Position numbers and translations under genes: made by a program. Shown piece after piece: positions 41,872 through 51,325 of a stretch of 64,000 nucleotides of DNA. Every line of letters begins with the position of its first letter. Positions within the stretch are counted from its first letter, which is position 1. The stretch comes from Robiginitalea biformata HTCC2501. Its GTDB lineage: Bacteria; Bacteroidota; Bacteroidia; Flavobacteriales; Flavobacteriaceae. The notes beneath the pieces were generated by a model. That model did no database searches. It saw only the letters and a list, made by a program, of their open reading frames with translations, and was not told where the DNA came from. The DNA lies in the NCBI RefSeq assembly GCF_000024125.1, contig NC_013222.1:1178001-1242000 (forward strand). The letters are read 5' to 3'.

Positions 41872-43143
41872 ATGGTAAAACGATTGGTTCTCGCAATAAT
41901 CGGTATTGCGATGTATTCAGCGTCCGCGCAAAACGGCACGCTTTCTCCTTACTCTTCCCTGGGCATTGGCGATTTTCGGTCTGTCAACAGCATCGAGAAC
42001 CAGATGATGGGAGGACTCGGCGTCTACACGGACAGCATCCACCTGCAGCTAAACAACCCGGCCTCCCTCGGGAAGCTCGGCCTTACTGCCTATGCCGCCG
42101 GATTTTCGCACAAGGAGGTTCGCCTGGAGACTTTTGCCGAACAGCAGCGCCCGTCCGTTTCCAATTTCGAATACCTGGGCCTGGCATTCCCGCTTATCGC
42201 CCAGAAAGCCGGGGTGGCGCTGGGGATCAAGCCGTATAGTTCGGTGGGATACGACCTGGAGCAACTCCAGACCGTGCAGGGGGTCACCACGGCCAACCAG
42301 TTTACGGGCGAGGGGGGTATCAACCAGGCATTCCTCTCCGCGGGGTTCCGCCTCCTTCCCAGGCTGAACATCGGGGCTACGGTGAATTTCCACTTCGGCC
42401 GCATCGACCTGACCCGGGTGCAGGTAACCGACGGCATCGCCTACGGGACCCTGGACAGCCGGACCTCGGACATCAGCGGTTTCGACTTCAACTACGGCCT
42501 TACCTGGGAACCCATGGTCAGCAGCAAGCACACGCTGTTCACCTCGGTCCGGATCAATACGCAGACCAACCTGGTATCCTCCAACCGGCAGCGCATTTCC
42601 TCCTTTGTCCCGCTGACCGGGATTGAAATTGAGGGAATCGACGTAAATCTGGACCGGGACAACCTGCGGTTTACCGAGATCAAGATCCCCACCACCTACA
42701 CCCTGGGGCTGGGATACGGGGAAGACAAACACTGGTTTGTGGGGGCCGAATACGGCATCCAGCAATTCAGCGATTTTGAGAACCGGTTCCTGGAATCGGC
42801 CAATGTGGTCTACGAGAACGCCAGCAGCTTGGCGCTTGGCGGATTCTATGTGCCGGATTACACCTCCATCGATACGTATTTAAACCGGGTTACCTACCGG
42901 GCGGGACTGCGCCTGGACAATACCGGGATGGTCATCAATGACAAGGCGCTCGAAAACTTTGGCATAACATTTGGATTAGGTTTACCCCTCGGAGCCGAAA
43001 GCGAATTTTCGAATCTGAATCTGGGATTCGAACTCGGAAGGAGGGGCACCACGATGAATGGCCTGGTGAGGGAAAGCTATTTCAAAGTGAGTCTGGGCCT
43101 CTCATTCGCGGACAGATGGTTCCGGAAGAGGCAGATTAATTGA
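41872..43143 (+). CDS. Outer-membrane beta-barrel protein (OmpP1/FadL-like)
   Basis: A 423-residue protein with a signal peptide ending SASAQ (about 20) followed by GTLSPYSSLGIGD. The mature part alternates polar and hydrophobic residues in long beta strands and ends VSLGLSFADRWF, typical of barrels. The N-terminal phrase GGLGVYTDSIHLQLNNPASLG matches transporters of the hydrocarbon/FadL-like group in Bacteroidota. It starts 1 base after coaX. Cargo unknown. Confidence 0.75.
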   Translation: MVKRLVLAIIGIAMYSASAQNGTLSPYSSLGIGDFRSVNSIENQMMGGLGVYTDSIHLQLNNPASLGKLGLTAYAAGFSHKEVRLETFAEQQRPSVSNFEYLGLAFPLIAQKAGVALGIKPYSSVGYDLEQLQTVQGVTTANQFTGEGGINQAFLSAGFRLLPRLNIGATVNFHFGRIDLTRVQVTDGIAYGTLDSRTSDISGFDFNYGLTWEPMVSSKHTLFTSVRINTQTNLVSSNRQRISSFVPLTGIEIEGIDVNLDRDNLRFTEIKIPTTYTLGLGYGEDKHWFVGAEYGIQQFSDFENRFLESANVVYENASSLALGGFYVPDYTSIDTYLNRVTYRAGLRLDNTGMVINDKALENFGITFGLGLPLGAESEFSNLNLGFELGRRGTTMNGLVRESYFKVSLGLSFADRWFRKRQIN

Positions 43144-43175
43144 TAAAAAATTAGTAATTTACCACCCCTCTAATA

Positions 43176-44558
43176 ATGACATATAAAATGAAAAAGGATT
43201 TTTACTTGATGATCATTGCGGTTTTCGGGGCCTTCGGAATGGTATTCGGACAAGCCCAGAATCCTGAATGTATGACGAATTTATCCATTTATGCGGAACA
43301 CGCCAAGGTGAAGAATTACGAGGCGGCCTATACCCCGTGGAAGATGGTTTATGAAAATTGTCCGGGAATCAACAAGGCGAATTTCTCTTATGGGGAGCGC
43401 ATCCTCGACTATAAGATCGAGAATTCCACCGGGGCTGAAAAAGAGGGTTATATCCAGGACCTTCTGGCGCTTTACGACAAGAGCACCGAATACTTCCCCA
43501 AGAACTATTCCCCTGCGGAAATCGCCAGCGATAAGGCCTCCTTGCTGTACGACAACAAAAAGGCCACGGACACAGAGCTCTATGCGATGCTCTCCGATGC
43601 TTTTAAAAAGGACCGCGAGAATTTCGACAACCCGAAGGCGCTCTACCTCTATTTCTCTTCCCTGGTAAACCTGCACAATGCGGGCAAGCAGGAATTGCAG
43701 GAGGTCTTCAACGTGTACGACGACGTGACGGAAAAAATTGAAGAAGAGAACGAAAAATACCTGGCGCAGATCAACCGGCTGTTGCCGAAGGATTCGCTGG
43801 GCACACTGACCTCCAAGGAAAAGCAGCAACTCCGCGCGTACAACAGCTACTCTGAAAACTACGGAAAAATTTCCGGGAGTATCGATTCCAAACTGGGAAG
43901 CCTGGCGGATTGCGACAACCTGATCCCGCTCTACGAGAAGAACTTCGCCGAGAAGAAAGACGATATTACCTGGGTGAAACGCGCCGTGGGCCGGATGTTC
44001 TCCAAGGAATGTACGGACGACCCGCTCTTCCGGAAACTGTTCGAAGCCCAGCTGGCCCTTGAGCCGTCGGCCAGTGCGTACCTCTACGGGGGTACCCTCA
44101 AGGCCAAGGACGGCGACAACCAGGGGGCGATTGCCGATTTCGACAAGGCAGCCGGCCTGGAAACCAATGCCAAGAAAAAGTCCGACATCCTGTATAAGGC
44201 GGCTACCATTGCCCGGAAATTCAGCAAGTCACAGGCCCGCAGCTATGCCCAGAAGGCGATCAATGCCTACGGCGCCAACGGGAAGGCCTATCTGTTGATA
44301 GCCAACCTGTACGCCTCGAGCGCCAATGACTGCGGAAGTACGACATTTGAAAAGCGCGCCATTTACTGGAAGGCCGCCGACCTGGCCCGCCAGGCAGCAC
44401 GGGTAGACCCGTCCCTGAGCAGCACCGCTAAACAGGCAGCCGCCAGTTACAGTGCCAAGGCGCCGTCCAAAACGGATATTTTCCAATCCGGCATGGCCGG
44501 GAAGACCGTGTCTTTCTCCTGCTGGGTAGGTGGCAGCGTGAAGGTGCCCAATTTGTAA
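43176..44558 (+). CDS. Secreted TPR-repeat protein
   Basis: A 460-residue protein with a signal peptide (AVFGAFGMVFGQ) and helical repeats; recognisable TPR-like pieces are YEAAYTPWKMVYENCPG near the N-terminus and GDNQGAIADFDKAAGLE, with RSYAQKAINAYGANGKAYLLIANLY, in the C-terminal half. The region between is rich in K, E and D. A second ATG lies four codons in (43188). The position between an outer-membrane protein and lptC suggests a periplasmic role in outer-membrane assembly. Confidence 0.75.
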   Translation: MTYKMKKDFYLMIIAVFGAFGMVFGQAQNPECMTNLSIYAEHAKVKNYEAAYTPWKMVYENCPGINKANFSYGERILDYKIENSTGAEKEGYIQDLLALYDKSTEYFPKNYSPAEIASDKASLLYDNKKATDTELYAMLSDAFKKDRENFDNPKALYLYFSSLVNLHNAGKQELQEVFNVYDDVTEKIEEENEKYLAQINRLLPKDSLGTLTSKEKQQLRAYNSYSENYGKISGSIDSKLGSLADCDNLIPLYEKNFAEKKDDITWVKRAVGRMFSKECTDDPLFRKLFEAQLALEPSASAYLYGGTLKAKDGDNQGAIADFDKAAGLETNAKKKSDILYKAATIARKFSKSQARSYAQKAINAYGANGKAYLLIANLYASSANDCGSTTFEKRAIYWKAADLARQAARVDPSLSSTAKQAAASYSAKAPSKTDIFQSGMAGKTVSFSCWVGGSVKVPNL

Positions 44559-44564
44559 GACTCT

Positions 44565-45173
44565 ATGAAACCGAACATATCCGGTTTGATGTACATTGCC
44601 ATGGCTTTTGCCGTGGCAATGTTCGTTATGGCCTGCGAAGACCGGTATAAGCGCGTCGGGGACGAGGCGGCGGAGCCCGTCTACCCCCAGGGCGTATCCC
44701 ACGACTTTTCGCTTACCTATACGGAAGCCCCGGAAGGCATGTCCAACCAGGATACCAGTGCCACCCGGGTTATTGCCGTTTTGCGAAGCCCCTTAAGCGA
44801 GGATTTCACCAACCTGCAATTCCAGTACCGCACCTTCCCGGAAGGGTTGCGGGTGGAGCATTACGACGAGCAGGGCCGGCTCAGCACCATCGAGGCGGAT
44901 TACGCCATCATCTATGCCCAGACGAATGTTTTTGACCTGCAGGGGCACGTGGTGATGGAGACCCACGACGGGAAGCGCCTGGAGGCCGACCAGCTTTTCT
45001 GGGACCGGAACAACGACTGGATATTTACCGAGGGCCGGTTTACCCTGACCAACCCGGAAGAGGGGACGCTCCTGAACGGGACCGGAATGGACTTTAACCG
45101 GGATTTTAGCTATTTTAACGCTCACCAGACCGGCGGCCAGATGGAAGTGCCGGAAGAAGAAGACCCATCATGA
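44565..45173 (+). CDS. lptC: LPS export protein LptC, lipoprotein form
   Basis: LptC joins the inner-membrane LptBFG extractor to periplasmic LptA. The 202-residue protein has a hydrophobic N-terminus with Cys24 in FVMAC, so the Bacteroidota version may be lipid-anchored. It then has the beta-jellyroll core: FPEGLRVEHYDEQGRLSTIEA, then LQGHVVMETHDGKRLEADQLFWD and GTGMDFNRDF. It overlaps the next gene by four bases (ATGA). Confidence 0.9.
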   Translation: MKPNISGLMYIAMAFAVAMFVMACEDRYKRVGDEAAEPVYPQGVSHDFSLTYTEAPEGMSNQDTSATRVIAVLRSPLSEDFTNLQFQYRTFPEGLRVEHYDEQGRLSTIEADYAIIYAQTNVFDLQGHVVMETHDGKRLEADQLFWDRNNDWIFTEGRFTLTNPEEGTLLNGTGMDFNRDFSYFNAHQTGGQMEVPEEEDPS

Positions 45174-45373
45174 TCAAAATCCTCAAGTACACCGAATACA
45201 TCTACCTGATTATTGCCATAATTGCCACTTACGAGCTTTGGCAATTCTGGAATGTGGACCGCAACCGCGCCTACCTCTTCCTGTTTTTTGCCCTGGTATC
45301 CCTGGGGATGTTCCTCTTCAGGCGGCGGTACCGGAAGCGCTTTGAGAGGCGCCGGGATGAGGAGAACTCCTAA
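45170..45373 (+). CDS. Small two-helix membrane protein
   Basis: A 67-residue protein with hydrophobic segments at about 10-27 and 35-50 and a very basic end (RRRYRKRFERRRDEE). It overlaps lptC by ATGA and is followed 15 bases later by the CorC/HlyC gene. This arrangement fits a translationally coupled partner of LPS export or of the next gene, but no family function is known to me. Confidence 0.75.
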   Translation: MIKILKYTEYIYLIIAIIATYELWQFWNVDRNRAYLFLFFALVSLGMFLFRRRYRKRFERRRDEENS

Positions 45374-45388
45374 CGGTTCCGGCCAGGT

Positions 45389-46669
45389 ATGATAGCCATC
45401 ATCGTCATTTCGCTTATTTGCTCGGCCTTTTTCTCGGGGATGGAGATCGCCTTTGTGTCGGCCAACCGCATCCATATCGAGATAGAGAAAAAGCAGCAGG
45501 GGCTGTTGGCGGGGGTCTTGTCGCGGCTCACTGCCAAGCCTTCCAAGTTTATCACCACGATGCTTATCGGGAACAACATCGCCCTGGTGGTGTACGCCTA
45601 TTATATGGGGGAGTTGCTCATGGGCTGGTTCGGGCAGCTGCTCCCCGCGGACAATGCATTTTTGCAGGCGCTGCTCACCGATTTTGCCCTGATTACCCAG
45701 ACGGTGATCTCCACGCTGATCATCCTGGTGACCGCCGAATTCCTGCCCAAGGTCCTCTTTCAGATCTACTCGAATTCCCTGCTGAAGCTGCTGGCCGTCC
45801 CGGCTTATTTTTTCTATATCCTGTTCTGGCTGCTGTCCGAGGGGGTTATGTTTATATCGGATGTCATCCTCAAGTTGCTGTTCCGGTCGGACGGGGACGA
45901 GGTGCAGATGTCGTTCACGAAGCTCGAACTCGGGGACTACATTACCGAGCAGATGGAGACCGTGGAGGAAGAAGACGAGGTGGATTCCGAGATCCAGATC
46001 TTCCAGAACGCCCTGGAATTTTCTGAGGTAAAGGCGCGGGAGGTGATGGTGCCCCGGACAGAAATCACCGCCGTGGAACTGCACGAAAGCCCCAAAAACG
46101 TCACAAAACTGTTTACCGAAACCGGGTATTCCAAAATCCTGGTCTTCAAGGATACCATCGACAACATCATCGGCTACATCCATTCCTACGAGCTGTTTAA
46201 AAGGCCCAAGACCATCAAGAGCATCCTGTTGCCAGTGGAATTCGTACCCGAAACGATGCTTATCCAGAATATCCTGAACGTCCTCACCAAGAAGCGCAAG
46301 AGCATGGCGGTGGTCCTGGACGAATACGGCGGCACCTCGGGGATCCTGACCGTGGAGGACATTATCGAGGAACTGTTCGGGGAAATCGAGGACGAACACG
46401 ATTCCACGGACCTGCTGGAGGAAGTCCTGGGCGACAAGCAGTACAAGTTTTCGGCCCGGCACGAGGTGGGCTACCTCAATGAGCAATACAAACTGGAACT
46501 CCCCGAGAGCGACGAATACGGGACCCTGGGGGGGATGATCCTGAACGAAACCGGGGAGATTCCCAAGAAGGATTCCGAGATCCGGCTGGGCCGGTTTGTG
46601 TTCCGAATCCTGGAGGTGTCCAACAACAAGATCGACCTGGTGACCCTGGAGGTGCTGGATGCGGATTGA
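45389..46669 (+). CDS. Hemolysin-family protein (DUF21, CBS pair, CorC/HlyC domain)
   Basis: A 426-residue inner-membrane protein with the order expected for the CNNM/CorC group: a DUF21 membrane domain (about 1-180) with SGMEIAFVSANR near the start, two CBS motifs (about 200-330; EVMVPRTEITAVEL, then VVLDEYGGTSGILTVEDI) and a CorC/HlyC transporter-associated domain at the C-terminus. Members are linked to magnesium or cobalt homeostasis; 'hemolysin' is historical. No GldE-specific feature could be confirmed. Confidence 0.88.
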   Translation: MIAIIVISLICSAFFSGMEIAFVSANRIHIEIEKKQQGLLAGVLSRLTAKPSKFITTMLIGNNIALVVYAYYMGELLMGWFGQLLPADNAFLQALLTDFALITQTVISTLIILVTAEFLPKVLFQIYSNSLLKLLAVPAYFFYILFWLLSEGVMFISDVILKLLFRSDGDEVQMSFTKLELGDYITEQMETVEEEDEVDSEIQIFQNALEFSEVKAREVMVPRTEITAVELHESPKNVTKLFTETGYSKILVFKDTIDNIIGYIHSYELFKRPKTIKSILLPVEFVPETMLIQNILNVLTKKRKSMAVVLDEYGGTSGILTVEDIIEELFGEIEDEHDSTDLLEEVLGDKQYKFSARHEVGYLNEQYKLELPESDEYGTLGGMILNETGEIPKKDSEIRLGRFVFRILEVSNNKIDLVTLEVLDAD

Positions 46670-46753
46670 CATGCTGCGGTTTACGGTTGTTTTTCCCTTT
46701 TATTATTGGTTGGAAAATGGTAATTTCGCCCACTGATTTAAACAACCCATAGC

Positions 46754-48874
46754 ATGGCGATTTTAGAGAATATCCGCAAGCGCACCACCGTGCTCATCCT
46801 GATCATCGGGATGGCCCTGTTTGCCTTTGTCGTATCCGACGTACTGACACGGGGTGGCTTCGGTTCGGATAAAATAGGTTCGGCCGTTGGCGAAGTCAAC
46901 GGGGAGCCGATATCCATAGACGATTTTCGCGCCCGGATGGAAGCGGCCGAAGGCAGTTTTGGCCCCCAGGCTACCTCCACCCAGATCGTGAATTCTATCT
47001 GGGACCAGACGGTTCGCACGGCAATCCTCGGGCAGGAATTTGAAAAACTCGGGATCGATATCCAGCAGGACCAGATCATGGACCTGATTCGGAATAACCC
47101 GAATTTTACGCAGAACCCGCAGTTCCAGGATGCAAACGGCAACTTTGACGAGGACGCCTTCCGGAATTTTATCACCGAACTGCGCGTCAACCAGCCCCAG
47201 CAATACCAAATGTGGCTCCAGACCGAAGACGCGCTTATCCAGGCAGCCAAGGAACAGACCTATTTTGACCTGATCCGGGCCGGGGTGGGGGCAACCCTCA
47301 AGGAAGGGGAGCTCGATTACCGCCTGGCCAATGACAAGGTGGATATCCGCTATGTCCGCGTTCCCTATACATCCATCCCGGACAGTACGATCTCCGTATC
47401 CAAGGAGGAGATCGCGGCCTATATTAAGGAAAACCCGAGCGAATTCAAGCAGGAAGCCGCCCGCGATTTGCGCTATGTGTATTTTGAGGAAAAAGCGAGT
47501 GCCGCGGACGAAACAGCCATTGAGGAATCCCTTCGCGCCCTGTTGGAAGACGAGGAAGAATACCGGGAGGACCTGGATTCTACCGTGGTCAACCCGGGCT
47601 TTTTGAATACCGATGACATGCTGGCCTTCCTGGATCGGAATTCGGACACCAAATACGACACTATTTATCGGGCGAAATCCGAACTGCCTACTCAATGGGC
47701 GGACACCCTGATGGCCCTGGAAACAGGCGAAACTTTTGGCCCCTACCGCGACGGGAACGCCTTTAAGGTTTCCCGGATGATGGACCGGAAGGAAAACGGC
47801 TCCGTGAAGGCGAGTCATATCCTGATTAGCTATGCGGGCGCCGAACGCGCCAACCCTTCGGTTACCCGTACCCAGGAGGAGGCCCGGGAACGCGCCGAGG
47901 AGCTCCTGGCAGAAGCCCGCCGTTCCGGCGCGCAGTTTGCCCAGCTGGCCCGCGACAACTCGGATGGGCCCTCCGCACCGAATGGCGGGGACCTGGGGTA
48001 CTTCCAGGAAGGGGTCATGACCGACGCCTTCAACGATTTTGCCTTCGGGAACGCCGTAGGTACTGTTGGCCTGGTGGAAACCGAATTCGGCTATCACGTG
48101 GTTAAAGTGGACGACAAGCGGGACGTAGTCCGCCTGGCAACCCTTACCCGTGCTATTGAGCCGTCGGAAGAAACGATCAATTCGCTGTTCACCGAGGCGA
48201 CGAGCCTGGAAATGGCCGTAAGCGATAGCCCGGAAACCTTCCGCAGCATCGCCGAGGAAAAAGGCTACCAGGTGCGCCCGGTAAACAAAGTGCGGACCAT
48301 GGATGAGAACCTGCCCGGGTTGGGCGCCCAGCGCCGGATTGTGCAGTGGGCCTTCAACAGCGATACGGAAATCGGTGATATCCGCCGCTTCGACGTAGCC
48401 GGCGGTTATGCCATCGTCCAGCTGACCGGCACGTACAAGGAGGGAACGATGAGCGTGGAGGATGCCTCCGTTCAGGTACTCCCCAAACTCCGCAAGAAGG
48501 CGAAAGCCCAACAGATCCTCGCCGCGAACCAGGGAAAAAGCATCGAGGAGATCGCCTCGTCGAATGCGGTTGCCATTTCCACGGCCACTGCACTGAACGT
48601 GAAATCGCCCACCATTCCGGGTGCGGGCCGCGAACCCCTGGTAGTGGGGATCGCTACGGTCATGGACCAGGGCGCCACTTCCGATTTGATCGAAGGGGAA
48701 ACCGGGGTGTTTAAACTGGAGGTGACCGGAAAGACGGAAGCCCCGGAGCTCGACAACTACGCGCCCTATGCGAACACGCTGCGCAGCAGCCTCGGGCCGC
48801 GGGTAGCCGCGGAGGTCTACCAGGCCCTTCGCGATAAGGCGGAAATCGAGGACAACCGGTCTATTTACTACTAG
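46754..48874 (+). CDS. PpiD/SurA-type peptidylprolyl isomerase
   Basis: A periplasmic foldase anchored by one N-terminal helix (about 13-32, LIIGMALFAFVVSDVL). The 706-residue protein has a SurA_N-like helical region with VGEVNGEPISIDDFR, a parvulin domain at about 350-455 (VKASHILISYAG, then NGGDLGYFQEG and EFGYHVVKV) and a further C-terminal domain. The length and layout match PpiD. It ends the forward operon, with a terminator 28 bases after the stop. It fits the envelope-assembly theme of LptC, the TPR protein and the barrel. Confidence 0.88.
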   Translation: MAILENIRKRTTVLILIIGMALFAFVVSDVLTRGGFGSDKIGSAVGEVNGEPISIDDFRARMEAAEGSFGPQATSTQIVNSIWDQTVRTAILGQEFEKLGIDIQQDQIMDLIRNNPNFTQNPQFQDANGNFDEDAFRNFITELRVNQPQQYQMWLQTEDALIQAAKEQTYFDLIRAGVGATLKEGELDYRLANDKVDIRYVRVPYTSIPDSTISVSKEEIAAYIKENPSEFKQEAARDLRYVYFEEKASAADETAIEESLRALLEDEEEYREDLDSTVVNPGFLNTDDMLAFLDRNSDTKYDTIYRAKSELPTQWADTLMALETGETFGPYRDGNAFKVSRMMDRKENGSVKASHILISYAGAERANPSVTRTQEEARERAEELLAEARRSGAQFAQLARDNSDGPSAPNGGDLGYFQEGVMTDAFNDFAFGNAVGTVGLVETEFGYHVVKVDDKRDVVRLATLTRAIEPSEETINSLFTEATSLEMAVSDSPETFRSIAEEKGYQVRPVNKVRTMDENLPGLGAQRRIVQWAFNSDTEIGDIRRFDVAGGYAIVQLTGTYKEGTMSVEDASVQVLPKLRKKAKAQQILAANQGKSIEEIASSNAVAISTATALNVKSPTIPGAGREPLVVGIATVMDQGATSDLIEGETGVFKLEVTGKTEAPELDNYAPYANTLRSSLGPRVAAEVYQALRDKAEIEDNRSIYY

Positions 48875-48900
48875 GGAGCACCGGAATTTACAAAGGATAC

Positions 48901-48934
48901 AAATCCCGCACCCGAAAAGGCTGCGGGATTTTTT
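48901..48934. terminator. Intrinsic terminator between convergent genes
   Basis: Arms 48901-48910 and 48922-48931 pair over 10 bases around an 11-base loop, with a T6 run at 48929-48934. It ends the ppiD-like gene and can also end the GHMP kinase gene on the other strand. Confidence 0.8.
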
Positions 48935-49853
48935 ATGTGCGTACCAATTGGGCGTATCCCAGGCAGGTTTCGTAGCCCCTGGCCCGGAAATAAGTTTCGG
49001 GCGATGACCCCCCGGCGGCCAGGATAAAATCCCCGCCCCAGGCCCCCAGGCTCTTCACACTTCCGTCAAAATCCGGGAAAAGGCGTTCCCCCACCGGGCG
49101 AAGCCCCAGCCAACCGGATACCAATTCCTCATGCCGGTCCACGGCACGGCGGAAGTCTTCCAGGTCCCCGGCCGAGGCCATCGCCGCGGCCAGGCGGGAC
49201 ACCTCTTCCAATTCGGATGAGGGCGGTTTTCCCTGTTCCCGATAGCGGCGGATGCCTTCCCGGCTATCCTGTTTCTGGTTCAGGTAGATAAACTTCAATT
49301 GCCCGGCAAAGGGGGGGTGAAATGCAGCGGGTTCCACCAACCGCCCCCCGGGCATCTGCCGGTAAAAAATCGGTCCGTCCGCAGCGGCACAGGCTATGTC
49401 ATACCCGCTGCCCCCGAAGGTTTTTGCCAGCAGGTCATAGGGGTCGGCCCCGGACCATGCAGCGATGTTTGCAACCAGGGTAGAAGAAGTGCCAAGGCCC
49501 CACTCCCTGGGGAATTCCAGGTGCGTCTCCACCCGGCACCCCGCCAGTCGGTTTAAAAAACCGGGTTGCAGCGCCCCGGCTGCCTGCAGCAAATACAACA
49601 GGCGTTCCCGGGGGTCGGAAGGGAAGTCCTTTGGGGCCAGGGGTTTCAGGATTTCATCCCGCGTAAAGCGCACTTCCAGCCAAACGGATCCATCCATCTC
49701 CCGGCCAATCCATTGGAGGGCGCCCCGCTCCCCGTCACGTATGCTGAGCCGCTGCCCGGGCCCGGTGGGTACTGCCAGGGCCAGTGCGCCGTCCAGGACA
49801 GCGTATTCGCCGGACAACAACAATTTCCCGTGGGCCAGGTAGTCGGTTTTCAT
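48933..49853 (-). CDS. GYDIA-family GHMP kinase, candidate phosphomevalonate kinase
   Basis: A 306-residue GHMP-fold kinase with AHGKLLLSGEYAVL (7-20), the nucleotide loop WGLGTSSTLVANI (118-130) and the naming motif GYDIA at 150-154 followed by CAAADGP. It overlaps HMG-CoA reductase by four bases. With a mevalonate kinase and decarboxylase at 5.9-8 kb, the only kinase step left is phosphomevalonate to the diphosphate, so this gene is the best candidate. The sequence does not prove which kinase it is. Confidence 0.8.
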   Translation of the reverse strand: MKTDYLAHGKLLLSGEYAVLDGALALAVPTGPGQRLSIRDGERGALQWIGREMDGSVWLEVRFTRDEILKPLAPKDFPSDPRERLLYLLQAAGALQPGFLNRLAGCRVETHLEFPREWGLGTSSTLVANIAAWSGADPYDLLAKTFGGSGYDIACAAADGPIFYRQMPGGRLVEPAAFHPPFAGQLKFIYLNQKQDSREGIRRYREQGKPPSSELEEVSRLAAAMASAGDLEDFRRAVDRHEELVSGWLGLRPVGERLFPDFDGSVKSLGAWGGDFILAAGGSSPETYFRARGYETCLGYAQLVRT

Positions 49854-51172
49854 CCGGGGTTGCGCAATTTTTTCAGGCGTTCGGTAACCGCGCTGTGGCT
49901 CACCGTATGCGTTTTAAAGTAATCGATCAGCAGGTCTTTTTCCTCCGGGCTCGCCCCTTGTTCGTTCAGGATATTCAACAGGTGCATTTTCATATGTCCG
50001 CGCTGGATGCCCACCGTAACCAGGGAGCTGAGCGCCCCGTAATTCTGTGCCAGGCCGGCCGTGGCGGTGATCTCCATGAGCTCGGGCGCCGTGGGGTTGC
50101 CGAGGATTTCCAGGGCCAGGCGGACCATGGGGTGGAGTTTGGTGAGGCCGCCCACAGTTCCCAGGGCCAGGGGCACTTCCAGCCAGAACCGGAATTCCCC
50201 CTCCGAAATATCCGCATGGCTCAGGCTCCGGTATTTGCCACTGCGGCACGCATAGGCATGCACCCCGGCTTCCACGGCGCGGAAGTCGTTCCCCGTGGCA
50301 ATTACCACGGCATCGATGCCGTTCATAATCCCTTTGTTGTGGGTCACGGCCCGGAACGGGTCGGCCTCGGCGATTTTGACGGCCTGGATCATCCGGCGGG
50401 CAAAGGTCTCCCCGTCCATCCCGTTGTCCTGACCCAGGTCGGCCACCGGGCAGCTCACCGTTGCCCGCACCCGGCAGTCCGGGACGTAGTTGGAGAGGAT
50501 ACTCATCAGGATTTCCAGAGGGGCCTCCTCCCCTTTGAAGCCGGGATACGTCCGGGCCTCTTTTTCCAGGGTAGTTGCAAATTGTTCCAGGCAGGAATTG
50601 ATGAAATTGGCCCCCATGGCATCCCGGGTCTCAAATTCACAGTGCAATTGATAGTAGCCCGGGAGTTCCTGGCGTTTGTCCCGGAGGGCAATGGCGTGTA
50701 TCCCGCCCCCGCGCCGTTCCATGTTGCGGGTCAGCCCTTCGGATTCCTGCATCAGGGCGGGCATGGCCGACTCGATAAAAGCCTTCAGGGTATTCGGGTC
50801 CCCGTTATACCGAAAGTGCACCTGCCCGACTTTCCGCGTGCCCAGGACTTGGGTCTTAAACCCGCCCCGGCTGCCCCAGAATTTCGCCGACTTACTGGCC
50901 GCAGCTACCACGGAGCTCTCCTCGATGGCCATCGGGATGGCGTACAGCTTTCCATTGATGTTAAAGTTCGGCGCTACCCCCAGGGGCAGGTAAAAATTAC
51001 TCAGGGTATTTTCGATAAACTCGTCGTGGAGTTGCTGGAGCGCCGGGTCGGCATGCCAGTACGATTGGAGCAGGTCTTCGGTGGCTTCCGGGCGGGCCGT
51101 ATACCGCCGGGCAATCCAGCGGATTTTTTCTTCTTTGGTAAACCGGGAGAATCCTTGTACGGGATCGGTCAT
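49850..51172 (-). CDS. Hydroxymethylglutaryl-CoA reductase (class II type)
   Basis: This enzyme reduces HMG-CoA to mevalonate, the committed step of the pathway. The 440-residue soluble protein has IEESSVVAAASKSAKFW with the catalytic Glu, DAMGANFINSCLEQ, and GIDAVVIATGNDFRAVEAG, as in Pseudomonas-type class II enzymes. Flavobacteria use this class biosynthetically. It starts 3 bases before the GYDIA kinase stop-start overlap. HMG-CoA synthase and IPP isomerase are not in the window. Confidence 0.92.
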   Translation of the reverse strand: MTDPVQGFSRFTKEEKIRWIARRYTARPEATEDLLQSYWHADPALQQLHDEFIENTLSNFYLPLGVAPNFNINGKLYAIPMAIEESSVVAAASKSAKFWGSRGGFKTQVLGTRKVGQVHFRYNGDPNTLKAFIESAMPALMQESEGLTRNMERRGGGIHAIALRDKRQELPGYYQLHCEFETRDAMGANFINSCLEQFATTLEKEARTYPGFKGEEAPLEILMSILSNYVPDCRVRATVSCPVADLGQDNGMDGETFARRMIQAVKIAEADPFRAVTHNKGIMNGIDAVVIATGNDFRAVEAGVHAYACRSGKYRSLSHADISEGEFRFWLEVPLALGTVGGLTKLHPMVRLALEILGNPTAPELMEITATAGLAQNYGALSSLVTVGIQRGHMKMHLLNILNEQGASPEEKDLLIDYFKTHTVSHSAVTERLKKLRNPG

Positions 51173-51325
51173 GAAACAGGTGTTCTGGGGCTAAATATAC
51201 GGAATCACCCTCAAAGAACGGGCGGGTTGCGGGGCGCCCGGCCGGGTTGAGAATTTGGCCCTATTCTTGTGCTTTCTGGCAAAATATTCATAAACTTGAA
51301 AGCTTATAAACTATTTGACGTTCCT

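Noticed and set aside
45122-48511. Very long minus-strand frames (516 and 582 codons) opposite the CorC/HlyC-like and PpiD-like genes
   Set aside because: They are shadows of strongly coding plus-strand genes in GC-rich DNA. Their translations lack domain motifs and are rich in G, H, Q and R.
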